A DNA stretch of 64,000 nucleotides from Alkanindiges hydrocarboniclasticus (GTDB lineage: Bacteria > Pseudomonadota > Gammaproteobacteria > Pseudomonadales > Moraxellaceae). A program made the translations under genes and the position numbers. The notes beneath the pieces are model-generated. The model did not search any database. It was not told where the DNA came from and saw only the letters and a list, made by a program, of their open reading frames with translations. Shown here in pieces: positions 17,958-26,903 of this stretch. How positions within the stretch are numbered: the stretch's first letter is position 1; the number at the start of each line of letters is the position of its first letter. The stretch is taken from the NCBI RefSeq assembly GCF_001982605.1, contig NZ_MLCN01000013.1, forward strand, positions 1 to 64,000, written 5' to 3'.

Positions 17958-18377
17958 TTAAAACCAGTTTTGTTGTGAATCGTTTAATACATGCAGCACA
18001 CACAAGCGCCGCCATTGCTGCTCATTCACCTGATCACGCCAGACCGACAGGAATATACGTTTTCCACTGGCTGTTTTTAGGGTTAAATGGATGACCAGTC
18101 CCAAATGCCGAACCCCAAGCAACTGTCCGGTATGTCGTTTGCCCTGACGCTGCTGCCAGTACCAAGTATGGCTATCACCCTGCCACAAGGCATCAATCCG
18201 ATGGGTAACAGCACTGTTTTTGAGCCACCAGCTGATCCCCAGTAATAGGCTGATCAGCCCACCACGCAGCGGCCATGCCAAACCACTGGCCCAGATCATG
18301 GCACTCAACAGCAGCAGTGCCAGCACATGAATAACTGGCTGCACACGGCTTGGAGTTAAAGTGAGATCAACCAGCAT
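17958..18377 (-). CDS. ygfX: YgfX/CptA-like inner membrane protein
   Basis: 139 residues with two hydrophobic segments near the N-terminus (about 16-35 and 38-52) and a soluble C-terminal domain containing LLGVRHLGLVIHLTLKT and SVWRDQ, the layout of YgfX. In E. coli ygfX sits with sdhE (ygfY), and YgfX has been described as a membrane partner affecting cell shape proteins. Here it starts 21 bases after sdhE on the same strand, which supports the call. The ribosome-binding site is weak, suggesting coupling to sdhE. Confidence 0.7.
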   Translation of the reverse strand: MLVDLTLTPSRVQPVIHVLALLLLSAMIWASGLAWPLRGGLISLLLGISWWLKNSAVTHRIDALWQGDSHTWYWQQRQGKRHTGQLLGVRHLGLVIHLTLKTASGKRIFLSVWRDQVNEQQWRRLCVLHVLNDSQQNWF

Positions 18378-18398
18378 GGTTAATAATTGCTGGTCAAA

Positions 18399-18653
18399 TT
18401 AATGAAGCAGGTTTTTTAGTTTTTCAATTATGCGCACCAGTTCTGGCTGTTCCGGCTCACTCACCGCCATAAACCAGTCCAGCAAATCGGGGTCTTCCTG
18501 TTCAATCAGCAGGGCAAATGCCTGTTTTTCTGCCTCGGGTGCAGTCAAATAGTGCTGGCGCACGTAAGGATCAAAATAAATATCCAGTTCTTTTAAGCCA
18601 CGACGAGCACGGTAAATAACCTTGCGGTCGTGCAAACTGATTTCATCACTCAT
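18399..18653 (-). CDS. sdhE: SdhE, FAD assembly factor for succinate dehydrogenase
   Basis: 84 residues; the family promotes covalent flavinylation of SdhA. The invariant RGxxE motif is present as RRGLKELD (Arg18-Gly19...Glu22), followed by the helical bundle with EKQAFALLIEQEDPDLLDWF. The ATG at 18653 is chosen because GGAG lies 6 bases upstream; a TTG 12 bases further up contains that site. It forms a two-gene operon with ygfX and is divergent from the acyl-CoA dehydrogenase gene. Confidence 0.92.
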   Translation of the reverse strand: MSDEISLHDRKVIYRARRGLKELDIYFDPYVRQHYLTAPEAEKQAFALLIEQEDPDLLDWFMAVSEPEQPELVRIIEKLKNLLH

Positions 18654-18865
18654 GCCTTGCTCCAACAGATTACAAACGTGGCGTAGTGTAGCACGCTGCC
18701 TGTTTAACCACGGGCTTGCCTTGTACTGAAAATTGGCAAAAACATTAGATACTGCTCAGTTTTTGGCAATAAAACCCATTGTTGCTCTGGGCATAATCTC
18801 TTTTACTGTGTGCCAGGCTTTACTAGCATTTTTGCTGACCAAACTGATTATTTGCAAGGAATCCC

Positions 18866-20041
18866 ATGAGCGCAGCCAATTTACTCCGTCCTTTGCCACC
18901 AATGGCACCACGTACCATTTATAACGAAGAGCACGAAGCCTTCCGCGATACGGCACGCCGTTTCTTTGAAACTGAAATTGCCCCTTACCATGAAAAATGG
19001 GCCGAGCAGCAACATCTGGACCGTAACCTATGGAACAAGGCTGGTGAACTGGGCCTGCTGTGCGCCACCATGCCGGAACAGTACGGCGGCAGCGGTGTAG
19101 ACCGTCTATACAGTGCCATCTTAATGGAAGAACAAGCCTACGCGCTGGATTCTGCCTCTGGCTTTGCCCTACACTCTGATATCGTGGCCAACTATATTTT
19201 TAACTTTGGTAACGAAGATCAAAAAGCCACGTGGCTACCCAAAATGGCCACCGGTGAAGTGGTTGGTGCCATTGCCATGACTGAACCGGGTACTGGTTCT
19301 GACCTGCAAGGTATCCGCACCACGGCTGTTGCAGATGGCGATGACTATATTGTTAATGGTTCCAAAATTTTTATTACCAATGGCTACCTGTGTGACATGG
19401 CCGTGGTGGCAGTAAAAACCGGCAACAGCGAAAAAGGTGCACAAAATATTTCCCTGCTGATTATGGATGCCAAGGCAGCGGGCTTTACCAAAGGCAAACC
19501 CCTGAAAAAAGTGGGCATGCACGGTCAGGATACCTGTGAGCTGTTTTTTGATAATGTGCGTGTGCCAAAAGCCAACCTGCTGGGCATGGAAGGCATGGGC
19601 TTTATCATGCTGATGAAAGAACTGGCTTGGGAGCGCCTGATGGTTGGCCTGATGTCTCAAGCAGCAGCAGAAGCCGTATTTGCCCATACCGTTCAGTACA
19701 CCAAGGACCGCAAAGCCTTTGGCAAGCCCATTAGCGCGTTCCAGAACACCCGCTTTAAACTGGCCGAACTGCGTACCAAAATTGACATTGGCCGCACCTA
19801 TGCTGACCGCTGCATGGAACTACAGGTTCAAAATGCATTGAGCGTTGAAGCTGCTGCTGCTGCCAAGTACTGGCTGTCTGACATGGTTAACCAGATTGTG
19901 GATGAGTGCGTGCAGTTGCATGGTGGCTATGGCTTCATGATGGAATATCCAGTGGCCCGTGCATATGTGGACAACCGTGCGCATCGTATTTATGCCGGCA
20001 CCAACGAAATCATGAAAGAGCTGATTGCACGTACCCTGTAA
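18866..20041 (+). CDS. Acyl-CoA dehydrogenase, LCAD/IVD type
   Basis: FAD enzyme for the first step of beta-oxidation. 391 residues with the family motifs AMTEPGTGSDL (about 139-149), ITNG, and the C-terminal HGGYGFMMEYPVAR and IYAGTNEIMKELIA. In that last motif Ala stands where MCAD-type enzymes have the catalytic Glu; instead Glu256 in KELAWERLMVG is at the position used by long-chain and isovaleryl-CoA dehydrogenases, so the active site is complete for that clade. AAGGA precedes the ATG. Long-chain acyl-CoA is the likely substrate. Confidence 0.9.
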   Translation: MSAANLLRPLPPMAPRTIYNEEHEAFRDTARRFFETEIAPYHEKWAEQQHLDRNLWNKAGELGLLCATMPEQYGGSGVDRLYSAILMEEQAYALDSASGFALHSDIVANYIFNFGNEDQKATWLPKMATGEVVGAIAMTEPGTGSDLQGIRTTAVADGDDYIVNGSKIFITNGYLCDMAVVAVKTGNSEKGAQNISLLIMDAKAAGFTKGKPLKKVGMHGQDTCELFFDNVRVPKANLLGMEGMGFIMLMKELAWERLMVGLMSQAAAEAVFAHTVQYTKDRKAFGKPISAFQNTRFKLAELRTKIDIGRTYADRCMELQVQNALSVEAAAAAKYWLSDMVNQIVDECVQLHGGYGFMMEYPVARAYVDNRAHRIYAGTNEIMKELIARTL

Positions 20042-20062
20042 GAATAGAAAATACTATTTTAT

Positions 20063-20097
20063 AAAGGCTATCACCTTATGGTGGTGGCCTTTTTTTA
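20063..20097 (+). terminator. Terminator after acyl-CoA dehydrogenase
   Basis: AAAGGC/GCCTTT with inner CACC/GGTG pairing, followed by a T-tract, 22 bases after the stop. Confidence 0.85.
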
Positions 20098-20259
20098 TGG
20101 TTACATGATGTAAATTTAGTTATGAATAAAAAAATAATATATTAGTTACGCTAAGGTGGTTAGTAGTATTCAAAATTAAATACCTTATACAAAACAACCA
20201 GCCCTATACTAACATTAGTTTTTTCAATTAATTATCATACAAGCACAGAAAGATAAGCA

Positions 20260-21351
20260 ATGAACGCATCAGTTAAAATATATAGTTTTTTTTGTATTAT
20301 CCTTGCTTTCACTTCTCATGTGGTCTACGCAGATGAGATAACAGATCGTACAGTATTTAAGCAGCAGGTTTTAAGGGCATATGAACGACAAGATTTTAAA
20401 ACTTTAAATAATATATATTTAAACGTTTTAAACAAAAAAAGCAAAAGTAGTAGCGGCACGCTGTTGCTATGGGACTATTACCGAGTATTTGAAAAATATT
20501 ATGAAACACTATACGTTGATGAAAACCTACAATGGAAAGAGGCAGAAAAAGGTCTAAAGCAATGGGAAAAGCTTTACCCTCAAAGTGCCGCTCCAAAAAT
20601 AATTCTCATTAGGTTAATGCAAGTAAAATCAAATTCTTATAGCAACGCACGTTTTAAAAATTTAGATAAGGCATCATGTGATGACATATTATCGTTACTA
20701 GATAGAACCCAGGTAAAATTACTCTCAACTCTTAAACAAACTTCAAAAAGTGATAAAGCAGAATTTATCGGAAGTATTTGCTATTTTGCATATGACCAAT
20801 TCGTTAAAGACTCTATATTACATATGGAAAATAGAGTCACATATGATCCTGAATGGTTTACTACCAAAATTCGTCAAGCTAGTAAGGAAGGAGATAAAAC
20901 TTCCTGCCTTACTATATTTAATGAAGGCATCAAAAAATATCCAAATTACTATAACTTATACTTTGAAACGATACCCTGTCACTTAGGTAACGATAAGCAA
21001 GAACGCTTAAGAAAATGGGAATACATTGCTAATCTTGCAGCTAAAAATAATAAAACCATAGATGGTGATGCTTTGTATGCAAGGGTTTACTGGGTTATTT
21101 CTTCTTATTTTGGAGTTGATAATTTAAAAGGTAATACTTTAGTAAACTGGCCACGTATGAAAGCTTCTATGAAACAGGTATTAAAAAAATATCCTGATCA
21201 GTGGAACTACACGCATTTTGCAGAAATTTCCTGTAGATCAAATGATAAAGAATTTACAAGGTACTTATTTAAATTTATACCCACTTATAATCCTAGCAAT
21301 TGGGAGAGTCAAGAAATTTACGAATACTGCAAATCTTATATCATCCAATAA
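20260..21351 (+). CDS. Orphan secreted helical-repeat protein, unknown
   Basis: 363 residues with a signal peptide (Lys6 then a hydrophobic stretch, probable cleavage after VVYA near residue 24). The mature part is charged and helical, with TPR-like or DUF4034-like segments (DFKTLNNIYLNVL; GLKQWEKLYPQSAAPKI; FNEGIKKYPNYYNLYFE) and several cysteines that could form disulfides in the periplasm. Its base composition and codon use are clearly more AT-rich than its neighbours, a sign of acquisition by transfer. It has its own terminator. Family membership is a guess; function unknown. Confidence 0.7.
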   Translation: MNASVKIYSFFCIILAFTSHVVYADEITDRTVFKQQVLRAYERQDFKTLNNIYLNVLNKKSKSSSGTLLLWDYYRVFEKYYETLYVDENLQWKEAEKGLKQWEKLYPQSAAPKIILIRLMQVKSNSYSNARFKNLDKASCDDILSLLDRTQVKLLSTLKQTSKSDKAEFIGSICYFAYDQFVKDSILHMENRVTYDPEWFTTKIRQASKEGDKTSCLTIFNEGIKKYPNYYNLYFETIPCHLGNDKQERLRKWEYIANLAAKNNKTIDGDALYARVYWVISSYFGVDNLKGNTLVNWPRMKASMKQVLKKYPDQWNYTHFAEISCRSNDKEFTRYLFKFIPTYNPSNWESQEIYEYCKSYIIQ

Positions 21352-21377
21352 AAAAGTGCCCTAAGGCACTTCTTTAT
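21351..21377 (+). terminator. Terminator, probably bidirectional
   Basis: AAGTGCC and GGCACTT with a CTAA loop, flanked by A-rich and T-rich sequence, sit between the convergent orphan gene and the monooxygenase gene. Confidence 0.75.
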
Positions 21378-21391
21378 ACTTAAAACAAGAC

Positions 21392-22882
21392 TTAATCAAA
21401 CAACTTAAAGCGTTTTTTGTTTTTTGCCTTGCTACCATCAAAGGTCAGGATATCATCTTCAAAGCTGCTGCTACGAAGCTCAGCCTTGTCTTTTAGGTAA
21501 TTCATGGAAACACGCCATGGATCACTTTTACCCTGACGTGGCATCACATCCGCAGCACGTTTGATATAGCCGGATGCCAAGCTGCCCATTACCGTGTCAT
21601 CTGTTAACTCGCTGGCATCAGCCTTGGCCACCACCACCTTATAGTTTTTCTTGTCCATGTAGTTAAACATGCGGGCCAAATAATCAGCCGCCACGTCTAC
21701 TTTTAATGTCCAAGATGCATTGGTATAACCAATAATAATGGCCGCATTGGGTATATTACTCAGTAGTACACCTTTGTAAAGCATGTGATTGGAAGTATTC
21801 ACTGGCTGGCCATCGATGGTGGCTTGCAAGCCACCCAGAATCTGGATATTCAGACCAGTTGCGGACACAATAATGTCAGCATCCAGCTGCTTGCCAGACT
21901 TCAGCAAAATACCATTTTCAGTAAAGCGTTCAATCTGGTCAGTTTCCACTGATGCCTTACCGCGTTTAATGGTTTTAAACAAATCACCATCCGGCACCAC
22001 GCACAGGCGCTGGTCCCATGGATTATAATTCGGGGTAAAATGCTTCATGTCGACATGCTTGCCCACCTGTAGCTTAACAGTCTTTAACAGGAATTTTTTC
22101 ACCAGTTCGGGTTTTTCCTGCGACAGTTTAAACACCAGACGCTGCACCCCGATATTACGACTGCGGGTCAACTGATACGCTACTTTTTCCGGCATGAATT
22201 TCTTCATGTTGTCGTATAAGGCATCAATGGCAGGCACAGTAGCAATATAAGTTGGCGAACGCTGTAGCATGGTGACATGCGCTGCCTTGTTAGCCATGGA
22301 AGGCACTAGTGTGATTGCTGTCGCGCCACTCCCAATAATTACCACTTTTTTGCCGCTATAATCCAGATTCTCTGGCCAGTGCTGGGGCTGAATGACAGTG
22401 CCTTTAAACTTGTCTTCATCCGGGTAAGCTGGCTTAAAGCCCTGATCATAATTGTAGTAACCCGTACAGCCCAGCAGGAATCCGGCCGTCCACTGCTCGG
22501 TGGTATTATCAGCCACATTCAGTACTTCCAGTTCCCATAGTTTTTTGGCAGAAGACCAGTTGGCTGTTTTAACCTGACGCTGAAAATGAATATACTCAAA
22601 AATATTATATTCTTTTGCCGTGTCATTCACGTAATTACGGATTGATGTCCCATCGGCCAGTACTTTGGACTGAGTCCATGGTTTAAACTCAAAACCGAAA
22701 GTAGACATGTCAGAATCCGAACGGATGCCCGGATAACGAAATAAATCCCAGGTTCCACCAATACTTTCACGACGCTCTAAAATCGCAAATTTTTTCTGCG
22801 GGGCTTTAAGTTTCAAGTGCACCGCGCTGCCAATACCCGAAATACCAGCACCAATAATCAATACATCAAAATGTTGAGCCAT
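21392..22882 (-). CDS. almA: AlmA-family flavin monooxygenase
   Basis: 496 residues. The FAD Rossmann motif GAGISGIG is near residue 12, RRESIGGTWDLFRYPGIRSDSDM follows, and a second nucleotide motif GSGATAITLVP lies near 185. The overall pattern closely matches AlmA, the monooxygenase for very long n-alkanes in Acinetobacter and Alcanivorax, and its relative EthA. In the Baeyer-Villiger-type fingerprint FxGxxxHxxxW the His is replaced by Gln (FKGTVIQPQHW). The ATG at 22882 is preferred over a TTG 12 bases upstream. A long perfect palindrome 42 bases upstream suggests repressor control. Alkane use is inferred. Confidence 0.8.
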   Translation of the reverse strand: MAQHFDVLIIGAGISGIGSAVHLKLKAPQKKFAILERRESIGGTWDLFRYPGIRSDSDMSTFGFEFKPWTQSKVLADGTSIRNYVNDTAKEYNIFEYIHFQRQVKTANWSSAKKLWELEVLNVADNTTEQWTAGFLLGCTGYYNYDQGFKPAYPDEDKFKGTVIQPQHWPENLDYSGKKVVIIGSGATAITLVPSMANKAAHVTMLQRSPTYIATVPAIDALYDNMKKFMPEKVAYQLTRSRNIGVQRLVFKLSQEKPELVKKFLLKTVKLQVGKHVDMKHFTPNYNPWDQRLCVVPDGDLFKTIKRGKASVETDQIERFTENGILLKSGKQLDADIIVSATGLNIQILGGLQATIDGQPVNTSNHMLYKGVLLSNIPNAAIIIGYTNASWTLKVDVAADYLARMFNYMDKKNYKVVVAKADASELTDDTVMGSLASGYIKRAADVMPRQGKSDPWRVSMNYLKDKAELRSSSFEDDILTFDGSKAKNKKRFKLFD

Positions 22883-22923
22883 CTGTATTATCAATCCGAA
22901 TTAACCTGCACAAAACATAGTCA

Positions 22924-22953
22924 CTAAATTGACAATAGTCAATGTCAATTTAG
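22924..22953. promoter_or_regulatory. 11-bp-arm palindrome upstream of almA, likely operator
   Basis: CTAAATTGACA (22924-22934) and TGTCAATTTAG (22943-22953) are perfect inverted repeats around an 8-base centre that itself contains a TTGAC/GTCAA pairing. It has no T-tract after it and lies in the promoter region of almA, as expected for a TetR-type repressor site. Confidence 0.6.
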
Positions 22954-23011
22954 GCCATTAGAGTAAATACACTAATAATTTAGGATATATTTGCACAGAA
23001 CGATATGACCG

Positions 23012-23695
23012 TTACAGATTTTTTATCTGTTTAAACTGCGTCACCAGCCAGTCACCGATAGCATGGATTTCCTCAAGGCAAACCTGATGCTCCATGGCAT
23101 ATTCCTGCCAGTTCACCGAACAGCCTAATTGTTGCGCAACGGCACAAGCGCTTGCTCCCATTTGTAGGGGGACTACCCCATCATACTGGCCATGCGCAAT
23201 AAATACCGGAAGTTGCTGCTGCACGGTATTAAACTGCGTTTTCAGCGCTTGTGCGTCCGGGATATAGGTCGATAGGGCAATCACACCGCCTAGACGCTGC
23301 TCGTGACTTAAAGCCGCCTGATAGGCAATGGCCCCACCCTGAGAGAAACCTGCCAGAAAAATATGGGATGCATCAATACCACGCTGATGTTCCCGCACAA
23401 TGAGCTGCCTGATCTGATCAACGCTGCGCTGGATTCCGGCCTGATCGACCTTGCGGTGATCGGCTGACATTTCCAGAATGTCATACCAGGCAGGCATCAC
23501 ATAGCCCCCGTTAATGGTAACCGGAATTTCAGGGGCATTGGGGAATACAAAGCGCACCGGCATATCCGCTGCTAGTTTAAGCTCAGGAATTACCGGTACA
23601 AAATCATTGGCATTGGCACCCAGTCCGTGTAGCCAGATAACAGTAAACTGCGGATTTTCTGCGGTTTCAAGTTCAATTACAGATAAGGTCGACAT
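23012..23695 (-). CDS. Serine carboxylesterase/phospholipase, alpha/beta hydrolase
   Basis: 227 residues of the carboxylesterase 2 / acyl-protein thioesterase-like family. The nucleophile is Ser118 in GFSQGGA, the acid Asp in HGQYDGVVP near 170 and the base His in MEHQV near 203; the oxyanion region is WLHGLGANANDF. The start MSTLSVIELETAENP at 23695 fits the family; an in-frame ATG at 23764 would add 23 residues without support. It hydrolyses short-chain or lysolipid esters in related proteins; the true substrate is unknown. Confidence 0.88.
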   Translation of the reverse strand: MSTLSVIELETAENPQFTVIWLHGLGANANDFVPVIPELKLAADMPVRFVFPNAPEIPVTINGGYVMPAWYDILEMSADHRKVDQAGIQRSVDQIRQLIVREHQRGIDASHIFLAGFSQGGAIAYQAALSHEQRLGGVIALSTYIPDAQALKTQFNTVQQQLPVFIAHGQYDGVVPLQMGASACAVAQQLGCSVNWQEYAMEHQVCLEEIHAIGDWLVTQFKQIKNL

Positions 23696-23775
23696 AAGAG
23701 GAATTGCTTCAAGGAAGATGCCTCTATCATATAAGAAACTGCTCTTATAAAAATATTCAGGCATAAAACAGGCAT

Positions 23776-23802
23776 AAAAAAACCGGCGCTAGGGCCGGTC
23801 TT
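23776..23802 (-). terminator. Terminator of the ribosomal protein superoperon
   Basis: ACCGGC and GCCGGT form the stem; on the minus strand a run of seven T residues follows. It lies 15 bases after the rplQ stop and works as the end of the alpha operon. Confidence 0.88.
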
Positions 23803-23816
23803 TTCTACTGTACTGC

Positions 23817-24197
23817 TTATTCAGCAGCAGGTTGAGTCATGGAGCGATCCACTAATTCAACATAAGCCATTGGCGCAGCATCACCGGCACGGAAGCCAGC
23901 TTTAAGTACGCGCAAATAGCCACCTTGACGCTCTTTGTAGCGAGGGCCAAGCTCAGTAAATAACTTACCAACAATCGCTGCACTACGGGTACGGGCAAAA
24001 GCCAGACGACGGTTAGCGACAGTATCATGTTTTGCCAAAGTGATTAAAGGCTCAGCAACACGGCGAAGCTCTTTAGCTTTAGGCAAGGTTGTTTTGATCA
24101 GCTCGTGTTCAAACAGCGAGTTAGCCATATTCTGGAACATGGCCTTACGGTGGCTGCTGGTACGACCTAATTTCACACCACTATTACGATGACGCAT
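23817..24197 (-). CDS. rplQ: 50S ribosomal protein L17
   Basis: 126 residues, as expected. The N-terminus [20 protein letters not shown] is diagnostic. L17 sits near the polypeptide exit tunnel of the large subunit. It is the last gene of the alpha operon, 18 bases after rpoA, and is followed by a strong terminator. Confidence 0.98.
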   Translation of the reverse strand: MRHRNSGVKLGRTSSHRKAMFQNMANSLFEHELIKTTLPKAKELRRVAEPLITLAKHDTVANRRLAFARTRSAAIVGKLFTELGPRYKERQGGYLRVLKAGFRAGDAAPMAYVELVDRSMTQPAAE

Positions 24198-24215
24198 GGT
24201 GAATAGTCCTACTAA

Positions 24216-25223
24216 TTAACGGCTACGGTAAGCAAAGCGATCATCCACGCGCAAGCTGGCTGGTGGCCAGTTATCTAAGCGCATGCCAAGCGACAAGCCT
24301 TTGGAAGCCAACACATCTTTAATCTCGGTTAATGACTTTTTACCCAAGTTAGGCGTTTTTAACAGCTCAACTTCAGTACGTTGTACGAGATCACCAATGT
24401 AGTAAATGTTTTCTGCCTTCAAACAGTTGGCAGAACGAACGGTTAATTCCAGATCATCAACTGGGCGTAACAAGATCGGATCAACTTCTTCACGACTTTG
24501 TACAGGCTCTGGCGCATGGTCTTTTTGCAGGTCAACGAAAATCGCAATTTGTTGCTGCAAAATAGTTGCAGCTTTACGAATCGCTTCTTCCGGATCTACA
24601 GTACCATTGGTTTCCAGATCAATAACCAGTTTATCCAGATCAGTACGTTGCTCAACCCGCGCATTTTCTACAGTGTAGGAAACACGCTTGATTGGGCTGT
24701 AACTGGCATCAAGCTGCAAACGGCCAACCGGACGGGTTTCCCCTTCCGGAAAACGCACATCAGCAGGCTCGTAGCCACGGCCCTGGGTTACTTTCAGGCG
24801 CATTTTTAAATGGCCATTAGCACCCAGCGTTGCCAGTACATGCTCTGGATTGACGATCTCAACATTATGCGGTAAACGCAGGTCCGCGGCAGTGACTTCA
24901 CCGGGACCCTGTTTATCCAATGTCAAATACGCTTCGTTCTGTTCGAACAGTTTAATTGACAATCCTTTAAGGTTCAGCAAGAGCTCGACGATGTCCTGCT
25001 GCAAGCCTTCTAAAGTACTGTACTCATGCTCAACACCTTCTACCTCTGCCTCAACCACGGCAGCGCCAGGCAGTGACGAAAGTAAAATGCGACGCAAGGC
25101 ATTACCTAAAGTGTGGCCAAAACCACGCTCTAAAGGCTCAAGAATTACTTTTGCCGAGGTTCCACTGACCGCATCGACCTTAATCGCTTGCGGAGTCAGA
25201 AACTCGTTTGCAGTACGCGTCAT
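24216..25223 (-). CDS. rpoA: RNA polymerase alpha subunit
   Basis: 335 residues. The N-terminal dimerisation and assembly domain (about 1-235) includes [19 protein letters not shown]. The C-terminal domain (about 250-325) has [11 protein letters not shown], holding the Arg that contacts UP elements and activators, and ends in a standard helix-hairpin-helix region ([16 protein letters not shown]). It lies between rpsD and rplQ in the usual alpha operon order. No unusual changes seen. Confidence 0.98.
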   Translation of the reverse strand: MTRTANEFLTPQAIKVDAVSGTSAKVILEPLERGFGHTLGNALRRILLSSLPGAAVVEAEVEGVEHEYSTLEGLQQDIVELLLNLKGLSIKLFEQNEAYLTLDKQGPGEVTAADLRLPHNVEIVNPEHVLATLGANGHLKMRLKVTQGRGYEPADVRFPEGETRPVGRLQLDASYSPIKRVSYTVENARVEQRTDLDKLVIDLETNGTVDPEEAIRKAATILQQQIAIFVDLQKDHAPEPVQSREEVDPILLRPVDDLELTVRSANCLKAENIYYIGDLVQRTEVELLKTPNLGKKSLTEIKDVLASKGLSLGMRLDNWPPASLRVDDRFAYRSR

Positions 25224-25240
25224 ATTGCCACCTCAAGGGA

Positions 25241-25864
25241 TTATTTCGAATACAATTCAACAATCAAGCTTTCGTTGATTTCGGCAGGCAGATCGGAACG
25301 ATCAGGTGCAGACTTGAACGTACCTTCCATCTTGGTATGATCCACTTCCAACCAGGAAGCAATACCGCGCTGAGTACCAAGCTCAATTGCACTTTTGATA
25401 CGCAACTGATTTTTTGCACCTTCATGTACAGCAATCACATCACCAGCTTTAACTTGGATTGACGCGATGTTTACGCGACGACCATTCAAGGTAATGCTGC
25501 GATGGCTAACCAGCTGACGCGCTTCAGCACGCGTAGAGCCAAAGCCCATGCGATACACCACGTTGTCTAGACGGCTTTCCAGCAGTTGCAGCAGGTTGTC
25601 ACCTGTTGCGCCTTTGGAACGAGCGGCTTCTTTGTAATAGTTACTGAATTGACGCTCTAAAACACCGTACATACGACGTACTTTTTGTTTTTCACGTAAC
25701 TGTAACGAATACTCAGACTGCTTACCACGACTTTGGCCATGCTGACCTGGTGGTTTACCAGCCTTTTTAGTTTTGACGTCAAAAGGTTTAACGCCAGATT
25801 TTAACTGCAAGTCTGTCCCTTCGCGGCGGGAGAGCTTGCATTTTGGACCTATATAGCGAGCCAT
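25241..25864 (-). CDS. rpsD: 30S ribosomal protein S4
   Basis: 207 residues. It starts [19 protein letters not shown] and contains the S4 RNA-binding domain around residues 97-160 ([20 protein letters not shown]). It lacks the N-terminal zinc-binding four-Cys pattern of the zinc form. S4 starts 16S rRNA assembly and, in E. coli, represses the alpha operon by binding the leader before rpsM; the leader here (26640-26752) also holds a stable hairpin. Confidence 0.98.
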   Translation of the reverse strand: MARYIGPKCKLSRREGTDLQLKSGVKPFDVKTKKAGKPPGQHGQSRGKQSEYSLQLREKQKVRRMYGVLERQFSNYYKEAARSKGATGDNLLQLLESRLDNVVYRMGFGSTRAEARQLVSHRSITLNGRRVNIASIQVKAGDVIAVHEGAKNQLRIKSAIELGTQRGIASWLEVDHTKMEGTFKSAPDRSDLPAEINESLIVELYSK

Positions 25865-25876
25865 GAATGAGTCTCC

Positions 25877-26263
25877 TTATACGCGACGTTTTTTAGGCGG
25901 ACGGCAGCCGTTGTGAGGAATTGGTGTCACATCGGTAATGCTGTTAATTTTATAACCCACTGCGCCTAATGCACGAACCGCAGACTCACGACCTGGACCT
26001 GGCCCTTTAACAAGAACATCCAGATTTTTTAAACCGTAATCTAAAGCAGCTTTACCAGCAACTTCAGCCGCTACCTGAGCAGCGAACGGAGTAGATTTAC
26101 GCGAGCCACGGAAGCCCTGTCCACCAGAGGTAGCCCAGGCCAGTGCATTACCTTGACGATCGGTAATGGTCACAATGGTGTTATTAAAAGAAGCATGAAT
26201 GTGAGCGATCCCTTCAGAAACGGTCCTGGTGACCTTCTTGCGGGCGCGGGTATCTTTAGCCAT
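25877..26263 (-). CDS. rpsK: 30S ribosomal protein S11
   Basis: 128 residues. The family signature is intact: [20 protein letters not shown] near residue 22 and the C-terminal [19 protein letters not shown]11 lines the platform of the small subunit near the mRNA exit. It lies 12 bases before rpsD in the alpha operon. Confidence 0.98.
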   Translation of the reverse strand: MAKDTRARKKVTRTVSEGIAHIHASFNNTIVTITDRQGNALAWATSGGQGFRGSRKSTPFAAQVAAEVAGKAALDYGLKNLDVLVKGPGPGRESAVRALGAVGYKINSITDVTPIPHNGCRPPKKRRV

Positions 26264-26282
26264 CTTTTAGCTTCCAGAGCAA

Positions 26283-26639
26283 TTATTTCTTAATTGGTTT
26301 TTTCGGACCCTTACGAGTACGAGCGTTGGTTTTGGTGCGCTGACCACGAACAGGCAAGCTACGACGATGACGAAGACCACGGTAGCAGCCTAAATCCATC
26401 AAACGTTTAATGTTCATGGAAATTTCACGACGAAGATCACCCTCGGTAGGAACCTTGGCAACTTCGGCACGAATCGCATCCAACTGCGCATCCGATAACT
26501 CACGGATTTTGGTAGTAGCAGTAATTCCTACAGCAGCTAAAATGTTAGCAGCAGTATGACGGCCAATACCGAAAATGTAAGTTAAAGAAATGACAGCGTG
26601 CTTGTTATCCGGAATGTTAACACCGGCAATACGAGCCAT
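26283..26639 (-). CDS. rpsM: 30S ribosomal protein S13
   Basis: 118 residues. [21 protein letters not shown] is the usual N-terminus, GIG in the helix-turn region follows, and the C-terminus is [18 protein letters not shown], which reaches towards the P-site tRNA. First gene of the alpha operon; GGAG lies before the ATG, and a 113-base leader with a hairpin separates it from rpmJ. Confidence 0.98.
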   Translation of the reverse strand: MARIAGVNIPDNKHAVISLTYIFGIGRHTAANILAAVGITATTKIRELSDAQLDAIRAEVAKVPTEGDLRREISMNIKRLMDLGCYRGLRHRRSLPVRGQRTKTNARTRKGPKKPIKK

Positions 26640-26672
26640 TCATTTTCTCCAAAAAGGCAATTGAAAAATCAA

Positions 26673-26698
26673 CCGCCCCATCAATTATGAGGGGGCGG
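26673..26698 (-). promoter_or_regulatory. Hairpin between rpmJ and rpsM (attenuator or S4 site)
   Basis: CCGCCCC (26673-26679) and GGGGCGG (26692-26698) form a perfect GC-only 7-bp stem with a 12-base loop. On the minus strand TTGATTTTTC follows, a weak terminator-like tail. It separates the spc genes from the alpha operon genes, in the leader where S4 binds in E. coli. Confidence 0.6.
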
Positions 26699-26752
26699 AT
26701 AATAACGCAATTCACCTAGTGAAATCAACAGGTAAGTTAGCTTATTAAAAAA

Positions 26753-26869
26753 CTATCCTTGACGCTGCTTGTGGCGAGGTTCTGCGCTACAAATTACGCG
26801 AATTACCCCGTTACGACGGATCACTTTACAGTTACCGCAAATTTTTTTAACAGAAGCTTGAACTTTCAT
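26753..26869 (-). CDS. rpmJ: 50S ribosomal protein L36 (zinc form)
   Basis: 38 residues: starts [17 protein letters not shown] and ends PRHKQRQG. Three Cys and one His form the zinc ribbon, so this is the C+ form. It lies 34 bases after secY, its normal place at the end of the spc cluster. Confidence 0.97.
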   Translation of the reverse strand: MKVQASVKKICGNCKVIRRNGVIRVICSAEPRHKQRQG

Positions 26870-26903
26870 GTTAAACACCCTTCAGGTTGAATCACGCAAG
26901 CAC

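Noticed and set aside
18733-18924. Hydrophobic 63-codon ORF overlapping the acyl-CoA dehydrogenase start
   Set aside because: It begins at a TTG without a ribosome-binding site and overlaps the real gene, whose AAGGA-ATG start is clear.
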